Assembly (NCBI GenBank): GCA_964438605.1
Contig: CAYTKT010000040.1
Span: 1-20,557, forward strand
Reading direction: 5' to 3'
From: Alangreenwoodia sp964438605
GTDB lineage: Bacteria; Bacillota; Clostridia; Peptostreptococcales; Anaerovoracaceae
Length of the DNA: 20,557 nucleotides
The notes under the pieces were generated by a model. That model was given only the letters and a program-made list of their open reading frames with translations, made no database searches and was not told the DNA's origin. Positions 1-8,021 of this stretch are shown here, piece after piece (the first letter of the stretch is position 1; the number at the start of each line of letters is the position of its first letter). The position numbers were made by a program, and so were the translations under genes.

Positions 1-73
1 CCTGCAGTTGCAAGGGTTTCATGGATTTATCATTTCGATAACTGTCGAATTTGGGGTAGTACGACATTGTCAA
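1..73 (-). CDS. Possible partial CDS leaving the left edge
   Basis: A minus-strand frame stays open from a TTG at 73 (or ATG at 67) to the window edge, about 24 codons, beginning MTMSYYPKFDSYRNDKSMKP. A GAGGG motif at 83-87 sits 9 bases upstream of the TTG, a workable ribosome binding site. I do not recognise the family, and the fragment is too short for any domain call. It would be the next gene after the sulfhydrylase at 338-1624 on the same strand. A chance open frame of this length is quite possible, so the call rests mainly on the binding site and the orientation. Confidence 0.3.
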   Translation of the reverse strand, partial: MTMSYYPKFDSYRNDKSMKPLQLQ

Positions 74-337
74 TATTCATATCCCTCACCCCGCAGTCTG
101 TCGTCGTCTTTCCTTTCATACGTCCCGTCATACACCCCGCTGAAAAGGAGATCTTTTAAATTTGACCATACCTTTTTGCAGAATTGCAGTATACTTTTTT
201 ACATAGAAAACATCTTTTCTCTGTTTTAGTAGTTTTATATTTCTATTTAAATATTAACACATCGGACGTTTTTTCTTGTATTTTGGCTGACTTTTCTACA
301 AATATTTTGCGCTATCCAAACAATCACAAAACAATCT
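74..337. other. AT-rich intergenic stretch
   Basis: About 264 bases between the sulfhydrylase stop and the possible gene at the left edge. I see no strong stem-loop followed by a T tract, and no convincing gene on either strand. TATACT-like and AT-rich hexamers occur on the minus strand without a matching -35. Confidence 0.4.
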
Positions 338-1624
338 TTACACAATCGCATCAAGTGCCTGCGACAAATCTGCAATCAAATCCTCTTTATCCTCCAGGCC
401 GCAGGAAATACGGACAAGGCCCGCCGGCACTCCGGCTTCTATCAGCTGCTCCTCTGTCATCTGCCGGTGCGTTGACGTCGCCGGATTCAGACAGCAGGAT
501 CGCGCGTCAGCCACGTGAGTTTCAATCGCCGCCAGTTTCAAATGCTTCATAAAAATCTCGGCGGCTGCTTTTCCGCCCTTCAGTTCAAAAGACACGACGC
601 CGCATCCGCCCTTCGGCAGGTATTTTTGCGCACGCTCATAATATTTATCCGTTTTAAGGCCGGAATAAGAAACCGATTTGACTTTCGGATGTGCCGCAAG
701 AAATTCCGCGACGGCTTGTCCGTTTTCCACATGCTTCGGCATTCTCACATGAAGCGATTCAAGGCCGAGATTCAGATAAAACGCATTCTGCGGCGACTGG
801 ATACATCCAAGATCACGCATCAGCTGCGCTGTCGCCTTCGTGATGAAGGCGCCTTCCATCCCGAATTTTTCTGCATATGTGACACCGTGATACGATTCAT
901 CCGGCGTACAGAGGCCCGGAAACTTGTCAGCATGAGCCATCCAGTCGAACTTTCCAGAATCAACGATAGCTCCACCTACAGCCGCGCCGTGGCCGTCCAT
1001 ATATTTCGTCGTCGAATGTGTCACAATATCGGCACCCCATTCAATCGGCCTGCAGTTGATCGGCGTCGGGAACGTATTGTCAACGATAAGCGGAACCCCG
1101 TGCCTGTGAGCCGCCTTTGCAAATTTCTCGATATCGAGCACCGTCAGCGCCGGATTCGCAATCGTTTCTCCGAATACTGCCCGCGTATTTTCACGAAACG
1201 CCGCCTCAAGTTCTTCCTCCGTGCAGTCAGGCGATACAAATGTGGCCTCGATTCCCATTTTTGCCATCGTAACTGAAATCAAATTGAATGTCCCGCCATA
1301 AATAGATGACGAAGAAACGATATGACTTCCCGCCTCACAGATATTAAATAATGCAAAGAAATTTGCAGCCTGGCCTGAGGATGTCAACATACCCGCGCTG
1401 CCGCCTTCAAGAGCTGCAATCTTCGCAGCCACCATATCATTCGTAGGATTCTGAAGCCGGGTATAAAAATAGCCCGATGCTTCCAGGTCAAACAATTTCC
1501 CCATATCCTCGCTCGTCTCGTAACGGAATGTCGTCGACTGTATAATCGGAACCTGCCTCGGTTCTCCATTGCCCGGCGTATAACCTGCCTGAACACAATC
1601 CGTTCCTATTGAATATTTTCCCAT
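338..1624 (-). CDS. metY: O-acetylhomoserine sulfhydrylase (MetY-type)
   Basis: A 428-residue, full-length PLP enzyme of the Cys/Met-metabolism family. It is predicted to make homocysteine from O-acetylhomoserine and sulfide in the cytoplasm. Visible family motifs are YTRLQNPT (54-61, phosphate-binding Tyr and Arg), TSSGQAA (81-87), DNTFPTP (182-188) and HSTTKYMDGHG (203-213), with Lys207 as the expected PLP Schiff-base lysine. The insertion between that lysine and the C-terminal domain and the overall length fit the MetY subgroup better than the roughly 380-residue cystathionine synthase and lyase subgroup. The ATG start has GAGG 8 bases upstream and a promoter-like pair just before it. It is on the same strand as the repeat protein upstream but probably has its own promoter. 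Related sulfhydrylases such as a MetZ-type enzyme are the main alternative. Confidence 0.9.
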   Translation of the reverse strand: MGKYSIGTDCVQAGYTPGNGEPRQVPIIQSTTFRYETSEDMGKLFDLEASGYFYTRLQNPTNDMVAAKIAALEGGSAGMLTSSGQAANFFALFNICEAGSHIVSSSSIYGGTFNLISVTMAKMGIEATFVSPDCTEEELEAAFRENTRAVFGETIANPALTVLDIEKFAKAAHRHGVPLIVDNTFPTPINCRPIEWGADIVTHSTTKYMDGHGAAVGGAIVDSGKFDWMAHADKFPGLCTPDESYHGVTYAEKFGMEGAFITKATAQLMRDLGCIQSPQNAFYLNLGLESLHVRMPKHVENGQAVAEFLAAHPKVKSVSYSGLKTDKYYERAQKYLPKGGCGVVSFELKGGKAAAEIFMKHLKLAAIETHVADARSCCLNPATSTHRQMTEEQLIEAGVPAGLVRISCGLEDKEDLIADLSQALDAIV

Positions 1625-1649
1625 AATTTCAACCTCATTTCTTTTATAT

Positions 1650-1678
1650 TTTATAAAATAGATCTATTTATCATGCAA
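1650..1678 (-). promoter_or_regulatory. Candidate promoter of the sulfhydrylase gene
   Basis: On the minus strand TTGCAT (1673-1678) and TATAAA (1650-1655) are separated by exactly 17 bases, giving a predicted start near 1643 and a leader of about 20 bases that still contains the GAGG site at 1633-1636. I see no S-box (SAM) or T-box leader, which would need much more space than this. Confidence 0.5.
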
Positions 1679-1769
1679 GATGCCCTGATATTTCCAGACG
1701 GGCCGCCGGCCAACTGTGCACAAAGCGCCCAAAACATCATAGTATCAAAGGATCTGCAATTCTGAAATG

Positions 1770-3392
1770 CTAAAACTCCGGGATTCCGAGGTTCCTGATC
1801 CGGACAAGTCCGGCTTCCCGCTCCTTCCAAATCTCCGCTGCCGAAACGACCCTCCGGCCAATCTGGTCAGCCAGACGTGTCAGCTTCTCGTAACCTTCCA
1901 TAGATACTGGAAAAATCAGATAACTGCCGCCAACATCGAGTGCGGACAAGCATATTTTCATTTTTCTCCATTGTCCGTCAAGAGCTTTGCACCAGGTAAA
2001 AACATCACCATTCTCATTCAGCCACTTTTCTTTTAACGGAATCAAATACGTTCCAAAGCCATGTATCTGCCTCACTCCAGCCAAAAAATCATTTTTATCC
2101 CATTTCTCGTCGAGTTCACAGACGAATCCCCGTCTCAAAAGACAGTCAGCCAGCCCGACCCACAGCAAAACTCCGCTGTCATTTCTGTAAGAAACGCCCC
2201 GTTTTGAAAAATCGCCGGAATGGGCGTTAAAATAGGCGCCAATGTCAGAAACCATTTCAGAAATCTCCTCCACTGTCTCACGATCCTCGCCTGAAATGAT
2301 GACCGCAATACGTATTATCCACATATTGTTAATATTGGCATACGATTTTTCCTTTTCGGCCTTTCGGCCGCCCAAGCCCTGCGAATGACCTGACGCTCTG
2401 TCCTGCGAATTTCTCTCCTTTTGGTCCTTATGTTCTTTTTGTTCCGGGATGCGGACTTCCTGCTTCATAAAACCTTGTGTCTCACGAATCCCGCGTCCCC
2501 ATACATTTACGACCGGCTGGCCGGCGGCGTTCCCCGTATTTAGGTCCTTTTTCCCGCCTGCCCTGCTTTTTCCGCTTTTTGACCCGCTGCCTTCGAGCGT
2601 CCTGCCCCGCGTATCACCCGGTTCATTCGATTCATTTTCAAACTCGGCATTTCCACTCGATACGGTATTCTTATCACCGCGTTTCCATTCTCTCATCTTA
2701 TCTCCAGATTCCTGCGGCTTGCTGGCATCCATATCCTTCGTTCCTTGATTCCGTTTGCCTCGTATGCTTTCAATATCCCAGACAAACTCGCTCTTTTCGG
2801 ATTTTACAGTCTGCCCGCCATCCTTAAAAATCATACCGGCTGCCGAGCTGTCATCCTGTTCTTTTGCTTTTACGGTTTTCGCCATTTCCGCAGTCTGCTC
2901 GTCGCTATCCTTAAAAACCGTACCGGTTGCCGAATTGTCATCCTGCTCTTTTGTTTTCACAGTTTTCGCCATTTCCGCAGTCCACTTGCCGTCATTCTCT
3001 AAAGTCACACCAGTTGTTGAACTGCCGGCCTGCTCTTTTGTTTTCACAGTTTTCGCCATTTCCGCAGTCTGCTCGTCGTCATTCTCCAAAACCGTACCGA
3101 CTGTTGAACTGTCATCCTGCTCTTTTGCTTTTACAGTTTTCTCCATTTCCGCAGTCTGCTCGTCGCCATTCTCCAAAACCGCACCGGCTGTTGAACTGCC
3201 GTCCTGCTCTTTTGTTTTCACAGTTTTCGCCATTTCCACAGCTTCCATAATTTCTGTCGTTTCCGCCGCTCTCATCATTCCTGCAGTTCCCTTTGAAGCC
3301 TCGGCTTTCGCCAGTTTTTCTTCCTTTACTCTTTCTTCCTCAACAGATTTCCGGTCAGACTTTTTCATATGATCCGTAGCTTTTTTCTTCAA
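1770..3392 (-). CDS. Repeat protein of unknown function in the whiA position after yvcK
   Basis: Predicted 540-residue soluble protein with no signal peptide. Residues 1-52 are very charged (Lys/Glu). Residues 53-197 are five tandem 29-residue repeats with a core like EMAKTVKTKEQDD. Residues 198-355 are a hydrophilic low-complexity linker rich in Lys, Gly, Ser, Asp and Glu. Residues 356-525 look like a folded domain with hydrophobic strands and helices (for example GVLLWVGLADCLLRRGF, and later GGSYLIFPVSMEGYEKL). The pattern recalls small uncharacterised DUF6630-like domains, but that is from memory and unverified. The start is taken as TTG at 3392 because GGGAGG (3400-3405) lies 7 bases upstream; a TTG five codons earlier overlaps that site. 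It lies 127 bases downstream of yvcK, where whiA is usual, but shows no WhiA homing-endonuclease-like or helix-turn-helix pattern. Function unknown. Confidence 0.75.
   Translation of the reverse strand: MKKKATDHMKKSDRKSVEEERVKEEKLAKAEASKGTAGMMRAAETTEIMEAVEMAKTVKTKEQDGSSTAGAVLENGDEQTAEMEKTVKAKEQDDSSTVGTVLENDDEQTAEMAKTVKTKEQAGSSTTGVTLENDGKWTAEMAKTVKTKEQDDNSATGTVFKDSDEQTAEMAKTVKAKEQDDSSAAGMIFKDGGQTVKSEKSEFVWDIESIRGKRNQGTKDMDASKPQESGDKMREWKRGDKNTVSSGNAEFENESNEPGDTRGRTLEGSGSKSGKSRAGGKKDLNTGNAAGQPVVNVWGRGIRETQGFMKQEVRIPEQKEHKDQKERNSQDRASGHSQGLGGRKAEKEKSYANINNMWIIRIAVIISGEDRETVEEISEMVSDIGAYFNAHSGDFSKRGVSYRNDSGVLLWVGLADCLLRRGFVCELDEKWDKNDFLAGVRQIHGFGTYLIPLKEKWLNENGDVFTWCKALDGQWRKMKICLSALDVGGSYLIFPVSMEGYEKLTRLADQIGRRVVSAAEIWKEREAGLVRIRNLGIPEF
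2802..3236 (-). repeat. Five in-frame tandem repeats of 87 bp
   Basis: Five head-to-tail units of 87 bp (29 codons) inside the repeat protein gene. On the plus strand the phrase at the unit junction (centred on CATTTCCGCAG) recurs at intervals of exactly 87, beginning at 2881, 2968, 3055, 3142 and 3229. The lysine-rich half (KTVK-T/A-KEQ) is nearly invariant, while the second half (such as TGTVFKDSDEQTA) varies. The last unit is the most divergent. In-frame units of uniform length suggest expansion and contraction by recombination or slippage. Confidence 0.9.
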
Positions 3393-3519
3393 CGAATTAC
3401 CTCCCAAATCTTCCTCAATATATAAACTTCCGCATATGTAAACTCTCGCTTCTTTATAACATCATAAATCACCAGTCGGAGATGCCGTCGCTATTATCTT
3501 GTTTAAGCGTTTCGCTTCC

Positions 3520-4527
3520 TCACGCGCCGTGAATCATCGACAGCAGAATATTCGCAATCCTCCCCGCATCGTGACGAATCGCCCCGCCGTGCGTGTCAAT
3601 CAAATTGCTCTCAATCGGAATAATCCCCATCTTTCGCAATGCCTCTCTATCGGCCGATGTAGCGCACATCTGCCGCGTCCCGGCATTAATATACGGCAAA
3701 AGCTCTTCTGCCTTGCAGATATGATCGTTAATCAAAATATATTCGAGAATATGCTCACCCAAATACCGCTCAATCGCCTTCGCATAATCAGTAACCGTGT
3801 AATCGTCCGTTTCGCCCGCCTGTGTCATCACATTGCAGATCAGCACCTTCATTCCGCTGGCCGCACGAATCGCCTTGCTGATGCCGTCCACCAGCAGATT
3901 CGGTATAATACTGCTGTAAAGGCTTCCCGGCCCCAGTACGATCATGTCCGCATGGAGAATCGCCTCGACAGCCGACGGCAGCGGCTTCGCGTCAGGCGGA
4001 TCGAGAAAAACACTCTGAATCGGGCTGTGGCGATGACTGACAGCATCGGGAATCTGAGATTCGCCGCGGATAATGTCTCCGTTTTGAAGTTGCGCACAAA
4101 GCGTTACGTTATCCGACGTAACGGGTACAACTTTTCCCTTAATTCTGAGAATATCATGCAGTTTTTCTACCGCCAGCTCAAAATCGCCATAAATATCAGT
4201 CAGCGCAGCAATAAAAAGATTACCCATATTCTGTCCGTTGAGCCGCCCGCTGTGAAACCTGTACTGCAGCAGCTTTTCCATAATATCTTCCTCGTCTGCC
4301 AAAGCCAGAATACAATTCCGCACGTCGCCCGGCGGCAGTATTCCAAAATCATCCCGAATCATGCCGGAACCTCCGCCGTCATCAGCCACGGTAACGATAG
4401 CCGTCAAATTCCTGACCCCGCTGTGCTTGAGGCCCCTGAGCAGCACGGAAAGACCTGTTCCGCCGCCGATGACGGCGATATGCGGTCCGCCGGGACTTCT
4501 GCCTCCGGATGAAAAAGTATATTCCAT
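3520..4527 (-). CDS. yvcK: YvcK family (gluconeogenesis factor / UDP-sugar-binding CofD-like protein)
   Basis: A 335-residue cytoplasmic protein of the CofD/YvcK family. In Bacillus and Listeria members bind UDP-GlcNAc-type nucleotides and influence carbon flux to the cell wall and cell shape. Motifs seen are GGGTGLSVLLRGLK (21-34), TVADDGGGSG (46-55), PPGD (65-68), NGQNMGN (97-103), GPGSLYSSIIPN (199-210) and CNVMTQAGETD (231-241). The GHNxGN-like element here reads GQNMGN, with Gln in place of the common His. The ATG at 4527 has AGAGAGGAG 7 bases upstream, overlapping the rapZ stop codon, so translation is probably coupled to rapZ. The overall length is normal. It is transcribed after murB, the PHP gene and rapZ, the usual clostridial order. 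Confidence 0.93.
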   Translation of the reverse strand: MEYTFSSGGRSPGGPHIAVIGGGTGLSVLLRGLKHSGVRNLTAIVTVADDGGGSGMIRDDFGILPPGDVRNCILALADEEDIMEKLLQYRFHSGRLNGQNMGNLFIAALTDIYGDFELAVEKLHDILRIKGKVVPVTSDNVTLCAQLQNGDIIRGESQIPDAVSHRHSPIQSVFLDPPDAKPLPSAVEAILHADMIVLGPGSLYSSIIPNLLVDGISKAIRAASGMKVLICNVMTQAGETDDYTVTDYAKAIERYLGEHILEYILINDHICKAEELLPYINAGTRQMCATSADREALRKMGIIPIESNLIDTHGGAIRHDAGRIANILLSMIHGA

Positions 4528-4541
4528 GGCAAAACTCCTCT

Positions 4542-5402
4542 CTACCGCTTCATAATGTCTCTGTGAACTGTCGTCACATTTCTTCCCTGCGATTTAAAAA
4601 TCTCGGAAAACTGATTTGCCATCGCAACCGACCGGTGCTGCCCGCCGGTACATCCAAACGCAATCACGAGAGTCCGTTTTCCCTGCTTTATATAATATGG
4701 AATCAGTCCGCTGATCAAATCCGCAGCTTTTTTAACGAATTCCTGCGTTTCCGGAAATTTCATAACATAATCTCTTATCTTTTTATTATTTCCGGTTAAA
4801 TGCTTCATGCTTTTTAAATAATACGGGTTTGGAATAAATCGTGCGTCAAACACGATATCGGCATCCATCGTCATGCCGTGCTTATAGCCGAACGACTGAA
4901 CAGTAATCGAAAAACTGTCGCCGTCACCGCCATCCTCTAACATCGTCTGAAGCAGATTCTGCAGATCCGCCGGCTTAAGACCTGTCGTATTGATGATGAA
5001 ATCCGCGTTTTCCCGTACACCGCTCAAAAGTTCCCGCTCCTTAGCGATTGCTGCGGAATTCGTACCGTTTTCTTCAGCCAGCGGATGCATCCTGCGCGTC
5101 TCCTTAAACCGGCGCACAAGCGCATCATCCGTTGCCTCAAGAAATAAAACCTTAACATTTTTCTCAGAATCGCGCAGATCCGCCAAAACCTGAACGAGAT
5201 CGCTGAAAAACTCACGTCCCCGAATGTCCATAACGAATGCGGCCTTATCCATGTTAATCCTGTTCTGTTTTTCCAACCGCAAAAAAGATTGCAGCAAAGC
5301 AGGCGGCATATTATCAATACAGTAATATCCCATATCTTCCAGATAATTCATCGCGTTACTCTTTCCTGCTCCGGACAGTCCCGTTACGATTACAGCTTCC
5401 AT
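4542..5402 (-). CDS. rapZ: RapZ/YvcJ nucleotide-binding protein
   Basis: Predicted 286 residues (RapZ family, usually about 285-295). Walker A GLSGAGKS lies at 8-15. Further family signatures are YYCIDNMPP (26-34), RMHPL (104-108), the C-terminal QSFGYKHG followed by DADIVFDARFIPNPYY (about 170-195) and GCTGGQHRSV (250-259). In enterobacteria RapZ is an RNA adaptor that controls glucosamine-6-phosphate synthesis; in Firmicutes the homologue YvcJ binds and hydrolyses GTP or ATP and its role is less clear. ATG 5402 is preferred because GAGGTG lies about 8 bases upstream; a GTG at 5414 would overlap that site. It is followed after 14 bases by yvcK. Confidence 0.93.
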   Translation of the reverse strand: MEAVIVTGLSGAGKSNAMNYLEDMGYYCIDNMPPALLQSFLRLEKQNRINMDKAAFVMDIRGREFFSDLVQVLADLRDSEKNVKVLFLEATDDALVRRFKETRRMHPLAEENGTNSAAIAKERELLSGVRENADFIINTTGLKPADLQNLLQTMLEDGGDGDSFSITVQSFGYKHGMTMDADIVFDARFIPNPYYLKSMKHLTGNNKKIRDYVMKFPETQEFVKKAADLISGLIPYYIKQGKRTLVIAFGCTGGQHRSVAMANQFSEIFKSQGRNVTTVHRDIMKR

Positions 5403-5534
5403 TTCCGTCATCACCTCGCATCATCATGCTCATTCCGAATCTGTCATGATCGTTTTATAATTTATATGTCAAATACTTTTACTTCTCACCTACATATTTC
5501 TGAACCATCCTGTTGAATAAATCGTCGTATCAAC

Positions 5535-6269
5535 TCAGCCCAGATTCACCACTCTGGCAGGATCAAGCCCCGCTTCCTCAATCCTTTCAAGCGCCCTGCC
5601 GCAGCTGCCGACAGCTGCAGGCTCGTGCGCATCACTTCCGATAATAAATTTGACGTCAAACCCGGATGCCAGCCGTATTTCCTCTACCGTCAGCTGACGA
5701 TGCCTGTTGCTGATTTCCATATATGTCCCCGTTTCAGCGCACGCCTGTGCAACCTCATCGAGAAACACGGCGCCTTTATCGCCGGGATGCGTCAACGTCG
5801 TAATCTTATTTGATTTCAGCGCACGCACAACGAGATCCGTATTCTTCCGCTTCAGTCCTTCGGAATATTTCTCCCTGCAAGACGACACCAGATTCCGCCC
5901 GTGAAGCGCCAGAGAAACTGCGGGATTCCTGCCGATCGTCCCGAAATGATACCCCGCAATCACAAAATCATACAATTCAAATTCCTCCGGTCTTACATCG
6001 AGTTCTCCAGACGTATTTATAATATTTGCCTCCACAGACATAAAAATTTCAATATCACGGTACTTTTCCCGAAGTTTTTCAATTTCCTCGCGCATCGCCT
6101 GAATCTCACGTCTGCGAAACCCATAACCCAGATGACCCGGCCCGTGATCTGCAATCGCAACAGACACAAGCCCCCTGCGCCGCGCCGCTTCCACGTTTTC
6201 CTCTATCGTCCCGCTGCCGTGAGAATATACGGTATGCGTGTGCCAGTCAAACGTCAGTCGTCTCTCCAT
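5535..6269 (-). CDS. PHP-domain phosphatase/hydrolase (YcdX-like)
   Basis: A 244-residue cytoplasmic PHP-superfamily metalloenzyme. The expected metal ligands are visible in order: HTHTVYSH (10-17), DH (41-42), E80, H108, HPG (161-163) and GSDAH (211-215). The fold is a distorted TIM barrel with a trinuclear metal site; relatives include YcdX phosphatases and histidinol-phosphate phosphatases. The substrate cannot be read from sequence. The ATG at 6269 directly abuts one GGAG, but a second GGAG at 6278-6281 has an 8-base spacing and supports this start. A PHP gene between murB and rapZ is a recurring clostridial arrangement. About 120-130 bases separate it from rapZ. Confidence 0.88.
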   Translation of the reverse strand: MERRLTFDWHTHTVYSHGSGTIEENVEAARRRGLVSVAIADHGPGHLGYGFRRREIQAMREEIEKLREKYRDIEIFMSVEANIINTSGELDVRPEEFELYDFVIAGYHFGTIGRNPAVSLALHGRNLVSSCREKYSEGLKRKNTDLVVRALKSNKITTLTHPGDKGAVFLDEVAQACAETGTYMEISNRHRQLTVEEIRLASGFDVKFIIGSDAHEPAAVGSCGRALERIEEAGLDPARVVNLG

Positions 6270-6305
6270 CTCCTTTTCTCCGTAGATATTAAATAACTAA
6301 CCTCA

Positions 6306-6356
6306 CAAATAATTTTATCCATAAATATATAATATCCAAATAATTTTATTTGTAAA
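6306..6356 (-). promoter_or_regulatory. Candidate promoter of the PHP-rapZ-yvcK group with flanking direct repeats
   Basis: On the minus strand TTTACA (6351-6356) and TATTAT (6329-6334) are 16 bases apart, about 60 bases before the PHP start codon. Two identical 13-base copies of CAAATAATTTTAT (plus-strand reading) lie at 6306-6318 and 6337-6349, 31 bases apart. One covers the spacer, and the other falls around or just past the predicted start point. They could be an operator or only AT-rich coincidence. Confidence 0.4.
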
Positions 6357-6639
6357 TTTTCATTTGCAGACACGCCGGACCGTCAATCTCCTGCTTACTA
6401 TTTACCTGCCATTTTCCTCACCGGTTTAAAACAAAAAAGACGCGAACTATCCACTGTCTAAAGCCAATAGACTTTCTGCTTCATCAATCCCGTAACCTTC
6501 CGCTTCTGCAGATATTAGCCCGGACAGTCCCTGCCCTACTTATGACAATATGACGGTATGCCGTAAAAATTTACTTTTATCTGCCTTGACACCGTTTAAA
6601 GCCCATGAAACTGCGACAGCCACTATTTTAAAGTTTTTG

Positions 6640-6760
6640 ACCTTACCTTCATTAACTGCAAAACCCGTATGCTTCTGCGATACTCGCGTCTCCGCTTGCA
6701 AACTCCGTTAACTTCATGTCTCTTTCTACAAGCGTGTTTCTGCGATAGCCGCGCCGCTAC
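6640..6760 (-). pseudogene. Degenerate murB-derived fragments downstream of murB
   Basis: The minus strand at 6642-6683 encodes VSQKHTGFAVNEGK, which matches VSQKHAGFVVNEGK of MurB (residues 257-270, bases 6896-6937). The two 42-base stretches match at 33 positions; all nine differences are transitions and seven fall at third codon positions. A second, poorer copy lies at about 6732-6755, where 14 of 16 bases match murB 6920-6935 and which reads LSQKHA in the frame that continues past the murB stop. Upstream of the better copy the frame soon meets a stop, and no start or complete domain remains. These look like the leftovers of a second, diverged murB copy or of partial duplications. The rest of 6357-6784 shows no gene. 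Confidence 0.5.
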
Positions 6761-6784
6761 CCGTCTGCCCCGCTTTCTGCGTCT

Positions 6785-7705
6785 TTACAAAAACTCGCCG
6801 ATCATGCGCACTTCCGGCTCAAGTTCCACTCCAAAGCACTCTTTGACGCGCATCTGCACCAGACGGATCAACTGCAGCACATCGGCTGCCGTCGCTTTGC
6901 CCTCGTTGACTACAAAACCCGCGTGCTTTTGCGATACCCGCGCGCCGCCAACGCGCAGTCCCCTGCAGCCCGCTTCCTGGATCAGCGCTCCCGCGAAATG
7001 ACCTTCCGGCCGCTTAAACGTGCTGCCCGCGCTCGGCAGATTCAACGGCTGTTTTTCCGCCCGCCGCGCTGCCAGTTCCTTCATGTACGCATAAATCCTT
7101 TCCTTTTGGCCTCTTTCCAGGCTAATCCGGCATGATGTAATAATCCCGCCATTTTCGTTGAACACGCTCCTGCGATACCCAAGTCCCATTTCCTTCCGCG
7201 CAAAATCCCGAAATACGCCGTCAGGCATCAGCGCACGGCATGAGATCAGCACATGACTCATCTCCGCGCCATAAGCCCCGGCATTCATATAGACGGCTCC
7301 GCCCACACTTCCGGGAATCCCCGCCGCAAACTCCATACCTGTCAGGGCTTCCGATGCGGCAGTTGACGCAACAGTCGACAAAAGCGCGCCCGCCTCCGCC
7401 ATGACTTCATTTCCCGACACCGCGATATTGCCCATATCTCTGCCGATCCGAATCACGACCCCGCGAATCCCGCCGTCTCCTACCAGCACATTCGACCCGT
7501 TGCCGAGTACCACCGCGCCAGCGCCCTCGTCTCTCAGAATCCCGCAGATTGTCTCAAGCTCTGCCTCTGATGCCGGAAGAACGAGAAGATCCGCAGGTCC
7601 ACCGATCCGAAACGTAGTATACTCCCTCATCGGCGCGTCCCGAATGACCCGTCTGTCGCTTTTAATCAGATGAAATATTCTTTTATATATCCGATCCAAA
7701 TCCAT
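6785..7705 (-). CDS. murB: UDP-N-acetylenolpyruvoylglucosamine reductase
   Basis: A 306-residue, full-length MurB, the FAD- and NADPH-dependent enzyme that turns UDP-GlcNAc-enolpyruvate into UDP-MurNAc in cytoplasmic peptidoglycan precursor synthesis. FAD-site motifs are TTFRIGGPAD (30-39), LGNGSNVLV (67-75) and GIPGSVGGAVYMNAGAYG (129-146). Catalytic candidates are Arg178 in GYRRS, Ser228 in SAGSTFKRP (225-233) and Glu298 in LEPEVR. The compact C-terminal part without the extra loop of the E. coli enzyme fits the Gram-positive type II form. The start ATG at 7705 has GGAG 11 bases upstream, slightly long. The PHP gene follows after about 515 bases that contain murB-like remnants. Confidence 0.96.
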   Translation of the reverse strand: MDLDRIYKRIFHLIKSDRRVIRDAPMREYTTFRIGGPADLLVLPASEAELETICGILRDEGAGAVVLGNGSNVLVGDGGIRGVVIRIGRDMGNIAVSGNEVMAEAGALLSTVASTAASEALTGMEFAAGIPGSVGGAVYMNAGAYGAEMSHVLISCRALMPDGVFRDFARKEMGLGYRRSVFNENGGIITSCRISLERGQKERIYAYMKELAARRAEKQPLNLPSAGSTFKRPEGHFAGALIQEAGCRGLRVGGARVSQKHAGFVVNEGKATAADVLQLIRLVQMRVKECFGVELEPEVRMIGEFL

Positions 7706-8021
7706 AAAATCAAGTTCTCCTTTAATTCATCAACTTCCGTCAAAATTTTATGTATCATTTCATTCCGGATACTACGCCATCATATTATACCGCTTCCGTT
7801 TCGGCTGTACGTTTTCAACCAAACGGACTCAAGCGGACTGTGATAATCCCCGTCAGAATCCTTCTTCCATCCATTTTATTTCTGCGACCTCCGACGACTG
7901 TAATCGAACATACTCCATCTCCCCTTGCCGGTTTCCTTTCATTCACACTCTATCCGCTCACATTCCGACTTTTTACACTCGTCTGCAGATCTGCGCTCAA
8001 ACACATTTCCGACCGGTTTCC
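7706..8021. other. Intergenic stretch before murB with a -10 candidate
   Basis: 316 bases without a recognisable gene. A perfect TATAAT on the minus strand (7784-7789) lies about 80 bases before murB, but no good -35 sits at 16-18 bases, so it is only a weak promoter candidate. The remainder, 7800-8021, shows no stem-loop or coding signal I can defend. Confidence 0.3.

Noticed and set aside
515..1276. Long plus-strand open frame of 253 codons
   Set aside because: It lies entirely opposite the sulfhydrylase gene, is Arg/Cys/Phe-rich as expected for an antisense frame, and has no family resemblance.
2755..3372. Plus-strand open frame with repeated Ser/Phe/Ala/Val segments resembling a membrane repeat protein
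   Set aside because: It is the complement of the 87-bp repeats. The minus-strand frame has a proper ribosome binding site and a folded C-terminal domain, so the periodicity is a shadow.
3499..3517. AAGCG-TTT-CGCTT stem after yvcK as a terminator
   Set aside because: Only five base pairs with a 3-base loop, and on the minus strand it is followed by AAACAAG, not a T tract.
3499..4512. Plus-strand open frame of 337 codons
   Set aside because: It is antisense to yvcK, whose motifs are unambiguous on the minus strand.
6440..6560. 29-codon minus-strand frame reading GQGLSGLISAEAEGYG as a small gene
   Set aside because: It has no start codon or ribosome binding site and is bounded by stops. The only notable point is a weak likeness to the murB remnants.
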